DNA from: an uncultured Solirubrobacteraceae bacterium
Lineage (GTDB): Bacteria; Actinomycetota; Thermoleophilia; Solirubrobacterales; Solirubrobacteraceae
Assembly: GCA_955652345.1 (NCBI GenBank)
Contig: CATPBV010000089.1
Location: 1 to 32,683 of the forward strand
Direction: 5' to 3'
Length of the DNA stretch: 32,683 bases
This document shows, piece by piece, positions 22,464-29,350 of the stretch. The stretch's first letter is position 1, and the number at the start of each line of letters is the position of its first letter. The notes beneath the pieces were generated by a model. It had not been told where the DNA came from, ran no database searches, and saw nothing but the letters and a program-made list of their open reading frames with translations. Both the position numbers and the translations under genes were made by a program.

Positions 22464-23233
22464 TCCTCGCCGGCAAGCGCCTCCTGATAACGGGTGTCAT
22501 CACGAAGGACTCGATCGCGTTCCACGTCGCCGAGCGGGCGCAGCGGGAGGGAGCGTCGGTGCTGCTGACGAGCTTCGGTCGCGTGCGCCGCCTGACCGAG
22601 CGCGCCGCGCAGCGTCTCGGAGAGCCGGTCGAGGTGCTCGAGCTCGATGTCAACAAGCCCGAGGATCTGGCGGCCCTGACCGAGACTCTGTCTGACCGCT
22701 GGGGCTCTCTCGACGGGGCGCTACACGCGATCGCGTTCGCGCCGCAGGACGCGCTCGGCGGCAACTTCATGGCGACCCCGGCTTCGAGCGCGGTCGAGGC
22801 GTTCCAGACGAGCGCGTTTTCGCTGAAGGCGCTCGCGGCATCGCTCGAGCCCCTGATGAGCGGCGGCGGGAGCATCGTCGGAATGGACTTCGATGCCGCC
22901 GTGGCGTGGCCGATCTACGACTGGATGGGCGTCGCCAAGGCTGCGCTCGAGTCGGTCTCCCGCTATCTCGCACGAGATCTGGGGCCGAAGGGGATCCGGG
23001 TCAATCTGGTGTCGGCCGGGCCCCTCGGAACCTTGGCCGCCCGGGGAATCCCTGGGTTCGAACGACTCGCAGACCTGTGGCGTACGCAGGCGCCGCTCGG
23101 TTGGGACATCGACGACCCGGGCCCGGTCGCAAACGCGGTCTGCTTCCTGCTCTCAGACCTCGCGCGCGGGATCACCGGCGAGATCGTGCACGTCGACGGC
23201 GGCTTTCACGCGGTCGGCGCCCCGGCGAACTAG
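22460..23233 (+). CDS. fabI: Enoyl-ACP reductase (NADH), FabI/InhA-like
   Basis: 257 residues from GTG 22460; the track ORF start at 22415 lies inside accD. LAGKRLLITGVITKDSIAFHVAERAQREGA is the InhA/FabI-type start (GxxxxxSIA), the catalytic pair is Tyr and Lys in YDWMGVAKAALESVSRYLARDLG, and SIVGMDFDAAVAWP closely recalls mycobacterial InhA. GPLGTLAARGIPGF forms the substrate-binding loop. It performs the last reduction of each elongation cycle and closes the operon. Resemblance is to InhA rather than FabL/FabV. Confidence 0.93.
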   Translation: MILAGKRLLITGVITKDSIAFHVAERAQREGASVLLTSFGRVRRLTERAAQRLGEPVEVLELDVNKPEDLAALTETLSDRWGSLDGALHAIAFAPQDALGGNFMATPASSAVEAFQTSAFSLKALAASLEPLMSGGGSIVGMDFDAAVAWPIYDWMGVAKAALESVSRYLARDLGPKGIRVNLVSAGPLGTLAARGIPGFERLADLWRTQAPLGWDIDDPGPVANAVCFLLSDLARGITGEIVHVDGGFHAVGAPAN

Positions 23234-23246
23234 CAGCGGCACCGAT

Positions 23247-23252
23247 TACCCT
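23247..23252 (+). promoter_or_regulatory. Leaderless -10 element TACCCT for the EamA gene
   Basis: TACCCT-N6-ATG(23259), 14 bp after the fabI stop, suggests a promoter separate from the fab operon. Confidence 0.5.
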
Positions 23253-23258
23253 CGGGTG

Positions 23259-24500
23259 ATGGAGCGGTGGCTCTCCAGCGAGCGCAACGTCCGGGTCTGC
23301 GCCGTCCTCGGCGCGGTCGCGATCGCGTTCTCGAGCATCCTCGTCAGGCTCAGCCACGCGTCGCCGTCGACGTCGGCGATCTTCCGGTGCGCGTATGCCC
23401 TTCCGGTGCTCGGCTTGCTCGCCTGGCGGGAGGACCGCCGACACGGGCCTCGGTCCTGGAGCGAGCGGCGAACCGCAGTCGCCGCCGGGGTGTTCTTTGC
23501 CGCCGATCTGATGCTGTGGCACCGCTCGATCGCCGACGTCGGCGCGGGTCTTGCGACTGTGCTCGCGAACGTGCAGGTGGTCCTGGTGCCGCTGGTCGCA
23601 TGGATGGTCCTCGCGGAGCGTCCGGGGCGCAAGGTTCTCGCCGCGTTGCCGGTCGCGCTGCTGGGGGTGCTGCTGATCTCCGGCGCGCTCGAGCACGGTG
23701 CGTATGGCCGGAACCCGACCCGTGGCGCGATCCTGGGCCTCGGCGCCGGCATCGCGTACGTCGGCTTCCTGCTGCTGCTGCGCCGTAGCGGGGCGGATCT
23801 CCGCAGGCCTGCCGGTCCTCTGTTCGACGCGACCGCCGTCGCCGCGGTGTTGTGCGTCCTCGGCGGCGAAGCTCTCGGCGATGCCCATCTCGTGCCGGTC
23901 TGGCCGGGAGCGGCCTGGCTGATCACGCTTGCGCTGACCTCGCAGGTGCTCGGATGGCTCCTGATCGCGGCGTCGCTGCCCCGCCTGAAGGCCGCGCTGG
24001 TATCCGTGCTGCTGACAATCCAGCCGGTTGGGTCGGTCGCGCTTGCCGCGCTGATCCTCGGCGAGTCGCCGAGCGCACTTCAGCTGATCGGCGTTGGGAT
24101 CGTGCTCGCCGGGCTGCTCGTCGCCACCGCTCCGAAGCGGTCTCTATCTGAACAGGTCGTGCGTCTCCGGCCGGATCATCGCGACGGCGCCCGGGCCGTC
24201 GCCGGCGATCACGTGGCGTCCAGCGCCGCGAACCAGCACCACCGGCTGAAGGCCGTCCTTGGTCCGCGCCAGGTCGGCCGCCGCCGCGAGCTCGTCGACG
24301 ACCGCAATCCAGGTGGCCCGCAGCTCCCGCCCGAACGCATCGAGGCGACCGCGCCAGTCCTCGAGCGGTCCGATCCCGGCGCATCCGATCGCGATGTCGG
24401 ACTGGCCTTGGCGCCACGCTCGCCCGAAGGAGTCGGTGATCACCACCCCCGGGCTCACGCCGAGCAGCGAACGGAGCCCCGAGCGCAGCGCCCGCGCTGA
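23259..24500 (+). CDS. EamA/DMT-family transporter with long antisense tail
   Basis: 413 residues in the open frame, of which the first ~293 are a normal EamA transporter: two repeats of about five hydrophobic helices (AVLGAVAIAFSSILVRLS, TSAIFRCAYALPVLGLLAW, GVFFAADLMLWHRSIADVGAGLATVLANVQVVLVPLVAWMVLAERP; then GAILGLGAGIAYVGFLLLL to LGESPSALQLIGVGIVLAGLLVATAP). Such proteins export or import metabolites such as amino acids; the substrate is unknown. After about residue 294 the sequence becomes hydrophilic and Arg/His/Pro-rich and runs antisense to cofE for 357 bp without a stop. The tail is probably a read-through extension rather than a domain. The track start at 22893 is inside fabI. Confidence 0.8.
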   Translation: MERWLSSERNVRVCAVLGAVAIAFSSILVRLSHASPSTSAIFRCAYALPVLGLLAWREDRRHGPRSWSERRTAVAAGVFFAADLMLWHRSIADVGAGLATVLANVQVVLVPLVAWMVLAERPGRKVLAALPVALLGVLLISGALEHGAYGRNPTRGAILGLGAGIAYVGFLLLLRRSGADLRRPAGPLFDATAVAAVLCVLGGEALGDAHLVPVWPGAAWLITLALTSQVLGWLLIAASLPRLKAALVSVLLTIQPVGSVALAALILGESPSALQLIGVGIVLAGLLVATAPKRSLSEQVVRLRPDHRDGARAVAGDHVASSAANQHHRLKAVLGPRQVGRRRELVDDRNPGGPQLPPERIEATAPVLERSDPGASDRDVGLALAPRSPEGVGDHHPRAHAEQRTEPRAQRPR

Positions 24501-24914
24501 GGCATCGGGGTCTCGCGGCAAGAGCACGACCGCATCGTCACCGCGGACGTTCGACGCGTCGACGCCCGCGTTCGCGCATACGAAGCCGTGCTGCGTCTCG
24601 CAGATCAGGACCCCATGGGCGGCACGGAGCACCTTGCGGGATTCGTCCAGCACGACCTGCACGTGCCTGGGGTCCTTGCCGAGCTCACGGGCCAGGGCGG
24701 TGGCCCGCTCGCCGGGGACAACGGCCGACAGCGCGCGTAAGCGGCCCTCGGCCTTGGAGACGATCTTGTGCGCGACGACAACGACATCGCCATCGCGAAC
24801 ACCGCCGTCGCAGCCGGGTAGGGCGCCCGCGATGAGCTCCGCGATGTCATCCCCTGGAGCGATCTCAGGCAGCCCTACGAGCGCCGTAACGGTCACGCTC
24901 GGGGTGGGCTCCAT
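24144..24914 (-). CDS. cofE: Coenzyme F420-0:L-glutamate ligase, single-domain
   Basis: 256 residues from ATG 24914. VTVTALVGLPEIAPGDDIAELIAGAL is the usual start, GDVVVVAHKIVSKAEGRLRAL the nucleotide-binding strand/loop, and ITDSFGRAWRQGQSDIAIGCAGIGPLEDWRGRLD the family core. It adds one or more glutamates to F420-0 using GTP. The length fits archaeal-type CofE; mycobacterial FbiB is about 450 residues with a C-terminal FMN reductase domain, absent here. It is the last gene of the npdG-cofD-cofC-cofE operon, 21 bp after cofC. Its 3' half is read antisense by the eamA frame. Confidence 0.92.
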   Translation of the reverse strand: MEPTPSVTVTALVGLPEIAPGDDIAELIAGALPGCDGGVRDGDVVVVAHKIVSKAEGRLRALSAVVPGERATALARELGKDPRHVQVVLDESRKVLRAAHGVLICETQHGFVCANAGVDASNVRGDDAVVLLPRDPDASARALRSGLRSLLGVSPGVVITDSFGRAWRQGQSDIAIGCAGIGPLEDWRGRLDAFGRELRATWIAVVDELAAAADLARTKDGLQPVVLVRGAGRHVIAGDGPGAVAMIRPETHDLFR

Positions 24915-24935
24915 GCCGGCGGCTCCCGTCGCGCA

Positions 24936-25592
24936 CTAGGCGCGGCTTCGCGTGAGTTGGCGCAGGGCCCCTCGGGTGTGTGCTGCTCTGCCGTGGATCG
25001 ACTCGAGCGCGACGTACAGCTGCTCGAGATCATCGGGAGTATCGATGTCGAGCGCGAGCGACGACACCTCGACGACCTCCGCTGCGGTTCCGTCCCGTTC
25101 GGCGTTCGCCTGGTGCCGGGCACAGCTGTCCGGTCCAAACGCCGGCTCCAGCGAGTCGGGCGGCGTCAGCAGCAGCCCGTTGGTCCCGGTGCCGTGCCGA
25201 TCGGGAACGATCGCCACAGCCGGCGCCGGATCCCTGCTGATCAGCTCATCGACCTCCACGGGGTCGAGGAGCGGGCAGTCTCCGGGGACGAGCAGCGCAC
25301 GTCCCGCGCTGGCCCGGCATGCAGCCAGCACCCCGACCGCCGCCGCGGCGTTGTGGCCTCGCTCGTGATCGATGAGCACGCTTGCGCCATATCCCCCGGC
25401 GACCTGCGCGGCGTGGTCGTCCGCGGTGACCACGAGGATCTCATCGATCCGCTTGGCACGCCGGAGTGCGACCAGAACGTCGCAGTACATCGCCTGCGCG
25501 ATCACGCGCCGCGTCCCGATGTCGAGACCCTCGTCGAGCCGTTGCTTGGCCTTGGCGAAGGTCTTCACGGGCAGGATCGCGAACGTCCGCAT
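24936..25592 (-). CDS. cofC: 2-phospho-L-lactate/phosphoenolpyruvate guanylyltransferase
   Basis: 218 residues from ATG 25592; the track ORF adds 29 unlikely residues. FAILPVKTFAKAKQRLDEGLD is the nucleotide-binding start (the Lys/Arg-rich loop binds GTP), VVTADDHAAQVA and LLVPGDCPLLDPVEVDELI the two acidic motifs of the CofC/FbiD nucleotidyltransferase fold, and SLALDIDTPDDLEQL the closing acidic motif. It activates phosphoenolpyruvate or 2-phospholactate by joining GMP, making the substrate of CofD. Spacing is 19 bp to cofD upstream. TAGGTT lies 8 nt upstream of the ATG, so an internal leaderless start is possible. Confidence 0.92.
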   Translation of the reverse strand: MRTFAILPVKTFAKAKQRLDEGLDIGTRRVIAQAMYCDVLVALRRAKRIDEILVVTADDHAAQVAGGYGASVLIDHERGHNAAAAVGVLAACRASAGRALLVPGDCPLLDPVEVDELISRDPAPAVAIVPDRHGTGTNGLLLTPPDSLEPAFGPDSCARHQANAERDGTAAEVVEVSSLALDIDTPDDLEQLYVALESIHGRAAHTRGALRQLTRSRA

Positions 25593-25600
25593 CGGCGGAA

Positions 25601-25606
25601 AACCTA
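25601..25606 (-). promoter_or_regulatory. Possible internal -10 element TAGGTT before cofC
   Basis: Minus-strand TAGGTT-N8-ATG(25592). It fits the window's leaderless pattern but sits inside an operon with short gaps and next to the cofD stop, so it could be chance. Confidence 0.3.
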
Positions 25607-25611
25607 CCCGC

Positions 25612-26526
25612 TCACGACGCCAGCGCCAGTGCGAACCGCAACGCCTCCTCCGCCAGTCTCGCTCGAGCCGCAGGCGCATCCATCAGCACATCCGTCTCGA
25701 GCACCGGAAGCAGCGCGGTTCGCTGATCCGCCACAAGTCCGTCGAGCAGTCCTTCGTAGCACCCGACGACACCGGCGCTGCTCAGCGGGCGGCGCTCGAG
25801 CTCGAGGAATTCGGCAGTGGGACCCTTCAGCACCGCGCCGCCGACAAGGGGGCTGACGGCAACGACCGCGGCGGCGGTGTTCCGCACGGCGGCTCGGATC
25901 GAGTCGATCGCGAGGATCGGCCCGATCGAGGCGATCGGGTTCGAGGGGCCGATCACAACCGCGCGGGCGGCCGCTATCGCCGCGAGCACCTCGGGCGTCG
26001 GCCGCGCTGCCCGAGCCCCGCGAAAATCGACCGCGTCGACTGGACCGCGACCTTTGCCGGCGATCATGAACTCCTGGAAGGACCACCAGCGGCCGTGGGC
26101 CAGCACGCGCGTTCGGACGGGGACGTCGCACATGGGGAGCACGCGAGCCTGGACTCCGAGCGCCGCGGTGAGCGCAGCGTGCGCATCGGTCAGGCGCGCC
26201 CCATCGCGCAGCGCACGAGCGCGCTCGATACCGATCGCGAGATCCCTGTCGCCGAGGTTGAACCACACGTCGGCGCCCAGCTCACGGAGCCCGTCCATGA
26301 CGCTGAACGTGTCGCCGGCCAGGCCCCAGCCGCGCTCGTCGATCCGATCCGCCAGCCAGAACGTGACGAGATCCGGATCGGGCGATACGTACGCCCCGTA
26401 GATCTCGATGTCGTCGCCGGTGTTGGCGATCACCACGAGCTCGCCGGGCCCGACGACGTCGAGCATGCCGCGCGCAAGCTTCGCGCCGCCAGTGCCGCCG
26501 GCCAGGAGGACGACCGGCCCACTCAT
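25612..26526 (-). CDS. cofD: F420 phospho-side-chain transferase (2-phospho-L-lactate/PEP transferase)
   Basis: 304 residues from ATG 26526 (the track TTG at 26532 is two codons upstream). VVLLAGGTGGAKLARGMLDVVGP is the diagnostic N-terminal loop and VIANTGDDIEIYGAYVSPDPDLVTFWLADRID the Fo/GDP-side-chain site, with FNLGDRDLAIGIERARAL following. VIGPSNPIASIGPILAID is also conserved in FbiA/CofD. It transfers the activated phospho side chain from the CofC product to Fo, giving (dehydro)F420-0. It is the second gene of the operon, 16 bp after npdG. Confidence 0.95.
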   Translation of the reverse strand: MSGPVVLLAGGTGGAKLARGMLDVVGPGELVVIANTGDDIEIYGAYVSPDPDLVTFWLADRIDERGWGLAGDTFSVMDGLRELGADVWFNLGDRDLAIGIERARALRDGARLTDAHAALTAALGVQARVLPMCDVPVRTRVLAHGRWWSFQEFMIAGKGRGPVDAVDFRGARAARPTPEVLAAIAAARAVVIGPSNPIASIGPILAIDSIRAAVRNTAAAVVAVSPLVGGAVLKGPTAEFLELERRPLSSAGVVGCYEGLLDGLVADQRTALLPVLETDVLMDAPAARARLAEEALRFALALAS

Positions 26527-26542
26527 AGCCAAACCGGCCCGC

Positions 26543-27208
26543 TCACAGTCCGGTGATCTTGACCCCCGCCCGGGCCTTGTGCCGGACGTTGATCGAGATG
26601 ATCAGCGCTGTCAGCTGCTCGAGGATCCGCGCCATCTCGAGCGCACCGCAGTCGACGGGACGCAGGCCCTCGATCAGCGCTACGAGCTCGGCGACGGCGT
26701 GCTTGTCGTCGCGGTCCTCGCCACACAGCAGGATGTCCTCGTCGAGGCGGTGGTCGAGGTCCGCGAGCAGCGCCGCGCTGATCGTGTGAAATCCCGAGAC
26801 GACGCGGACTCCGTCAGGAGCCATCTCCTGCGCCTGCTGCGCGGCCGATCCCTGCCAGACGCCAAGGGTCCGGGTGGCCTTGCCGCTGACGGCGGCGGCC
26901 AGCGGGACCGTCGTGTCGATCAGCACCTGACCGGCTCTGAGGGCGCCTTTCAGGTTCGTCAGCGTCTCGGAATGGTTGCGGAACGGGACGGCGAGCATCA
27001 CGAGTCGCGTCTCATGCACCGCCTCGCTGTTCTGAAGCCCGGTGAACGAAGCGCTGCCAACGAGCTCAGCGGCCCTGCGCGCGGCCTCGTGCGCACGCCC
27101 GGCATCGCGCGAGCCGATCACGATCGGCACACCTGCTCTGCCCAGGCGAAGCGCCATCCCGAACCCCAGCGCGCCCGTGCCGCCGACGATGCAGAGGGGT
27201 TCGTGCAC
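26543..27208 (-). CDS. npdG: F420H2:NADP+ oxidoreductase
   Basis: 221 residues from GTG 27208. CIVGGTGALGFGMALRLGRAGVPIVIGSRD is the NADP-binding start typical of Fno/NpdG, and TRLVMLAVPFRNHSETLTNLKGALRAGQVLIDTTVPL, VVSGFHTISAALLADLDHRLDEDILLCGEDRDDKHAV and GLRPVDCGALEMARILEQLTALI match the family throughout. It moves hydride between F420 and NADP in the cytoplasm and heads the cofD-cofC-cofE operon. The ATG at 27232 would add eight residues but lies upstream of TAGACT, the best -10, so GTG is preferred. Divergent from the deacetylase gene. Confidence 0.93.
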   Translation of the reverse strand: MHEPLCIVGGTGALGFGMALRLGRAGVPIVIGSRDAGRAHEAARRAAELVGSASFTGLQNSEAVHETRLVMLAVPFRNHSETLTNLKGALRAGQVLIDTTVPLAAAVSGKATRTLGVWQGSAAQQAQEMAPDGVRVVSGFHTISAALLADLDHRLDEDILLCGEDRDDKHAVAELVALIEGLRPVDCGALEMARILEQLTALIISINVRHKARAGVKITGL

Positions 27209-27216
27209 GGCGGCTG

Positions 27217-27222
27217 AGTCTA
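27217..27222 (-). promoter_or_regulatory. Leaderless -10 element TAGACT for the npdG-cofDCE operon
   Basis: Minus-strand TAGACT-N8-GTG(27208). It is about 15 bp from the plus-strand deacetylase start, so the two divergent promoters nearly overlap. Confidence 0.45.
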
Positions 27223-27233
27223 TGGCGCGCATG

Positions 27234-27239
27234 GATAAT
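27234..27239 (+). promoter_or_regulatory. -10-like element GATAAT at the deacetylase start
   Basis: GATAAT matches the sigma-70 -10 consensus at five of six positions and overlaps the annotated ATG 27238. If it is used, transcription would begin near 27247 and translation at GTG 27250. Confidence 0.35.
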
Positions 27240-28431
27240 GAGTCGTTCCGTGACCCGCGTGGCGCTGATGTTGGGCTTGCTCGCAGTGGGCAGCCAGATC
27301 GCTCGGGCAAATGGGATCGGCGAGCAGCCCCTGGCGGTGCGCGCGGCGTCGTTGTCGCAGAACGGCCAGGAGCTCGTCTGGAGCGTGCAACTAGCCCATC
27401 CCTTCTCCCCGGCGGCGCTGAGCCGGCATCATCGTTCGCTGTGCCTGCTGATCGAGCGCGTCGCGAACGCGTCGGTCGCCGGGCAGGTCTGCGTGGTCGG
27501 TCCTCGGCGTGGCGCGAGCCAGCCGCGGCTCGAATACACGGCGGTCACCGCGAGCGGGCCCGGGCACCCCGCAATCATCGCCGCGACCGTCACCCGGGCG
27601 AATACAAGCGAGCTGAGCACGAGCTTCCTGCCATCCGGCATCGGCCGCCGGTACAGCTCGATTCGCTGGCAGGTGGTGAGCTCGGTGAGCACTCAGACCT
27701 GCACGGGACCGTTCCGTGGGCGGGTGGGCTGCTACACGACGTTTCCGGGCAAGCCCGCACTGGCGAGGCTCCACATCCCTCGGCTGGTCGGGTGTGTGCC
27801 AAGCGGGCCTGACGTCGCTTCCCACGGTCCGACGAACGTGCGCGAGGTCGCGCTCACGTTCGACGACGGCCCCTGGTACGACACGCCGCAGTTCCTGTCG
27901 GTGCTCGAACGCGAGCACGTCGTTGCCACCTTCTTCGAGATCGGCGAGCAGATCTCAACGTACGGTCAAGGAGGCGCGATCGAACGGCGGATGCTCGCCG
28001 ATGGCGACATGATCGGCGATCACACCTGGAGCCACGCCAACGTCTCCGGCGGAGGGAGCTTCGCAGCCGGTCAGATCTCGCAAACCGCTGCTGCGATCCG
28101 CAAGGCCACCGGCGGCTTTGAGCCGTGCCTGTTCCGGGCTCCGGGCGGCGCGGTGAGCCCATCGCTGATCACGCTGGCGCGGTCGATGGGGTTCACCACG
28201 ATCCAGTGGGATGTGGATCCCCGCGACTGGGCCCGCCCCGGAACGAGCGCGATCTACGGCAACGTGGTCGCCAACGCCCACAGCGGCGCGATCGTGCTCC
28301 AGCACGACGGGGGCGGTGACCGGTCGCAGACGCTCGCTGCGCTCCCCCAGGAGATACATGCGCTACGCGCCGCGGGCTATCAGTTTGTGACCGTCACCGA
28401 GATGCTTGGTCAACGCCTCATCTATAAGTAG
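27238..28431 (+). CDS. Secreted polysaccharide deacetylase (NodB domain)
   Basis: 397 residues from ATG 27238 (GTG 27250 possible). Residues about 5-25 (VTRVALMLGLLAVGSQIARA) are a signal peptide. Residues about 30-195 form a beta-rich region with several Cys (LCLLIE, GQVCVVG, TCTGPF, GCYTT) and no family I recognise. Residues about 200-390 are a NodB esterase domain: TFDDGPWYDTP, GDHTWSH, FRAPGGAVSP, DVDPRDW and LQHDGGGDRSQTL supply the metal ligands and catalytic Asp/His. It probably removes acetyl groups from cell-wall glycans outside the cell. Confidence 0.9.
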   Translation: MSRSVTRVALMLGLLAVGSQIARANGIGEQPLAVRAASLSQNGQELVWSVQLAHPFSPAALSRHHRSLCLLIERVANASVAGQVCVVGPRRGASQPRLEYTAVTASGPGHPAIIAATVTRANTSELSTSFLPSGIGRRYSSIRWQVVSSVSTQTCTGPFRGRVGCYTTFPGKPALARLHIPRLVGCVPSGPDVASHGPTNVREVALTFDDGPWYDTPQFLSVLEREHVVATFFEIGEQISTYGQGGAIERRMLADGDMIGDHTWSHANVSGGGSFAAGQISQTAAAIRKATGGFEPCLFRAPGGAVSPSLITLARSMGFTTIQWDVDPRDWARPGTSAIYGNVVANAHSGAIVLQHDGGGDRSQTLAALPQEIHALRAAGYQFVTVTEMLGQRLIYK

Positions 28432-28435
28432 GAGG

Positions 28436-29350
28436 ATGAGCGAACTGCCCGAGAGCGTCCGGATCCGCGAGGTGGGGCCCCGGGACGGCTTTCAGAACGA
28501 GCCCGAGGTGATCGCGACCGCCGACAAGATCCGGCTGATCGAGCTCCTCGGGCGAACCGGCCTGCGCCGGATCGAGGTGACGAGCTTCGTCAGGCCGGAC
28601 GTGATCCCGCAGCTGGCCGACGCCGAGGAGGTCCTCGAGGCGGTGCGGCTGCCGGATCCGGTCTCGGTGAGCGTGCTGATCCCGAACGAGCGGGGGCTCG
28701 AGCGGGCTCTGGCTCATCGTGATCGATTTCATGAGATCAACGGCTTCCTGTCGGCGTCCGAGACGCACAACCAGGCGAACGTCGGCCGCTCGGTCGATGA
28801 GTCGCTCGCGGGCCTGCGCGTGACGTTCGGGCGAGCGTGTGCCGAAGGGCTACGGTGCGAAGGCGTGATCTCGACCTCGTTTGGCTGCCCGTACGAGGGT
28901 CACGTCCCGGCCCAGCGAGTGCTCGAGATCGCCGATGCCCTGGTGCAGGGGGGATGCGAGGAAGTCGGCTTCGGTGACACCACCGGGATGGCGAATCCAC
29001 TCCAGGTCCGGGAGTTCTTCGGCGCTGCCCGGGACGCGCTGCCCGGCGTCGAGCTGACCGCCCACTTCCACAACACTCGCGGCCAGGGGCTTGCGAACGT
29101 GCTCGCCGCGCTCGAGGCCGGGGTTGAGAGCTTCGAGTCGAGCTTCGGAGAGCTCGGAGGCTGCCCGGTACCGGCCGGGGCGACGGGGAACATCGCCACC
29201 GAGGACCTGATCTCGATGCTCCACGAGATGGGAATCCAGACGGGCATCGATCTCGGCGCCGTGATTGCGGCGTCGCGCGCAGCGCAGGAGGTTCTCGGGC
29301 GGCCGCTCGGGAGCCATGTCCTGTCCGCGGGACCGGTGGTGTGGCGGTGA
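28436..29350 (+). CDS. Hydroxymethylglutaryl-CoA lyase-like enzyme
   Basis: 304 residues from ATG 28436. REVGPRDGFQNEPEVIATADKIRLIELL is the HMGL-type start with the Arg/Asp catalytic pair, RIEVTSFVRPDVIPQLADAEEV follows, HFHNTRGQGLANVLAALEAG supplies the metal-binding His pair and GELGGCPVPAGATGNIATEDLISML the active-site Cys loop. It should cleave HMG-CoA to acetyl-CoA and acetoacetate, the last step of leucine breakdown. AGGAGG abuts the ATG with no spacer, too close for normal use, while TATAAG lies 7 nt upstream of it, so initiation may be leaderless. It is coupled by 4 bp to the carboxylase gene. Confidence 0.9.
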   Translation: MSELPESVRIREVGPRDGFQNEPEVIATADKIRLIELLGRTGLRRIEVTSFVRPDVIPQLADAEEVLEAVRLPDPVSVSVLIPNERGLERALAHRDRFHEINGFLSASETHNQANVGRSVDESLAGLRVTFGRACAEGLRCEGVISTSFGCPYEGHVPAQRVLEIADALVQGGCEEVGFGDTTGMANPLQVREFFGAARDALPGVELTAHFHNTRGQGLANVLAALEAGVESFESSFGELGGCPVPAGATGNIATEDLISMLHEMGIQTGIDLGAVIAASRAAQEVLGRPLGSHVLSAGPVVWR

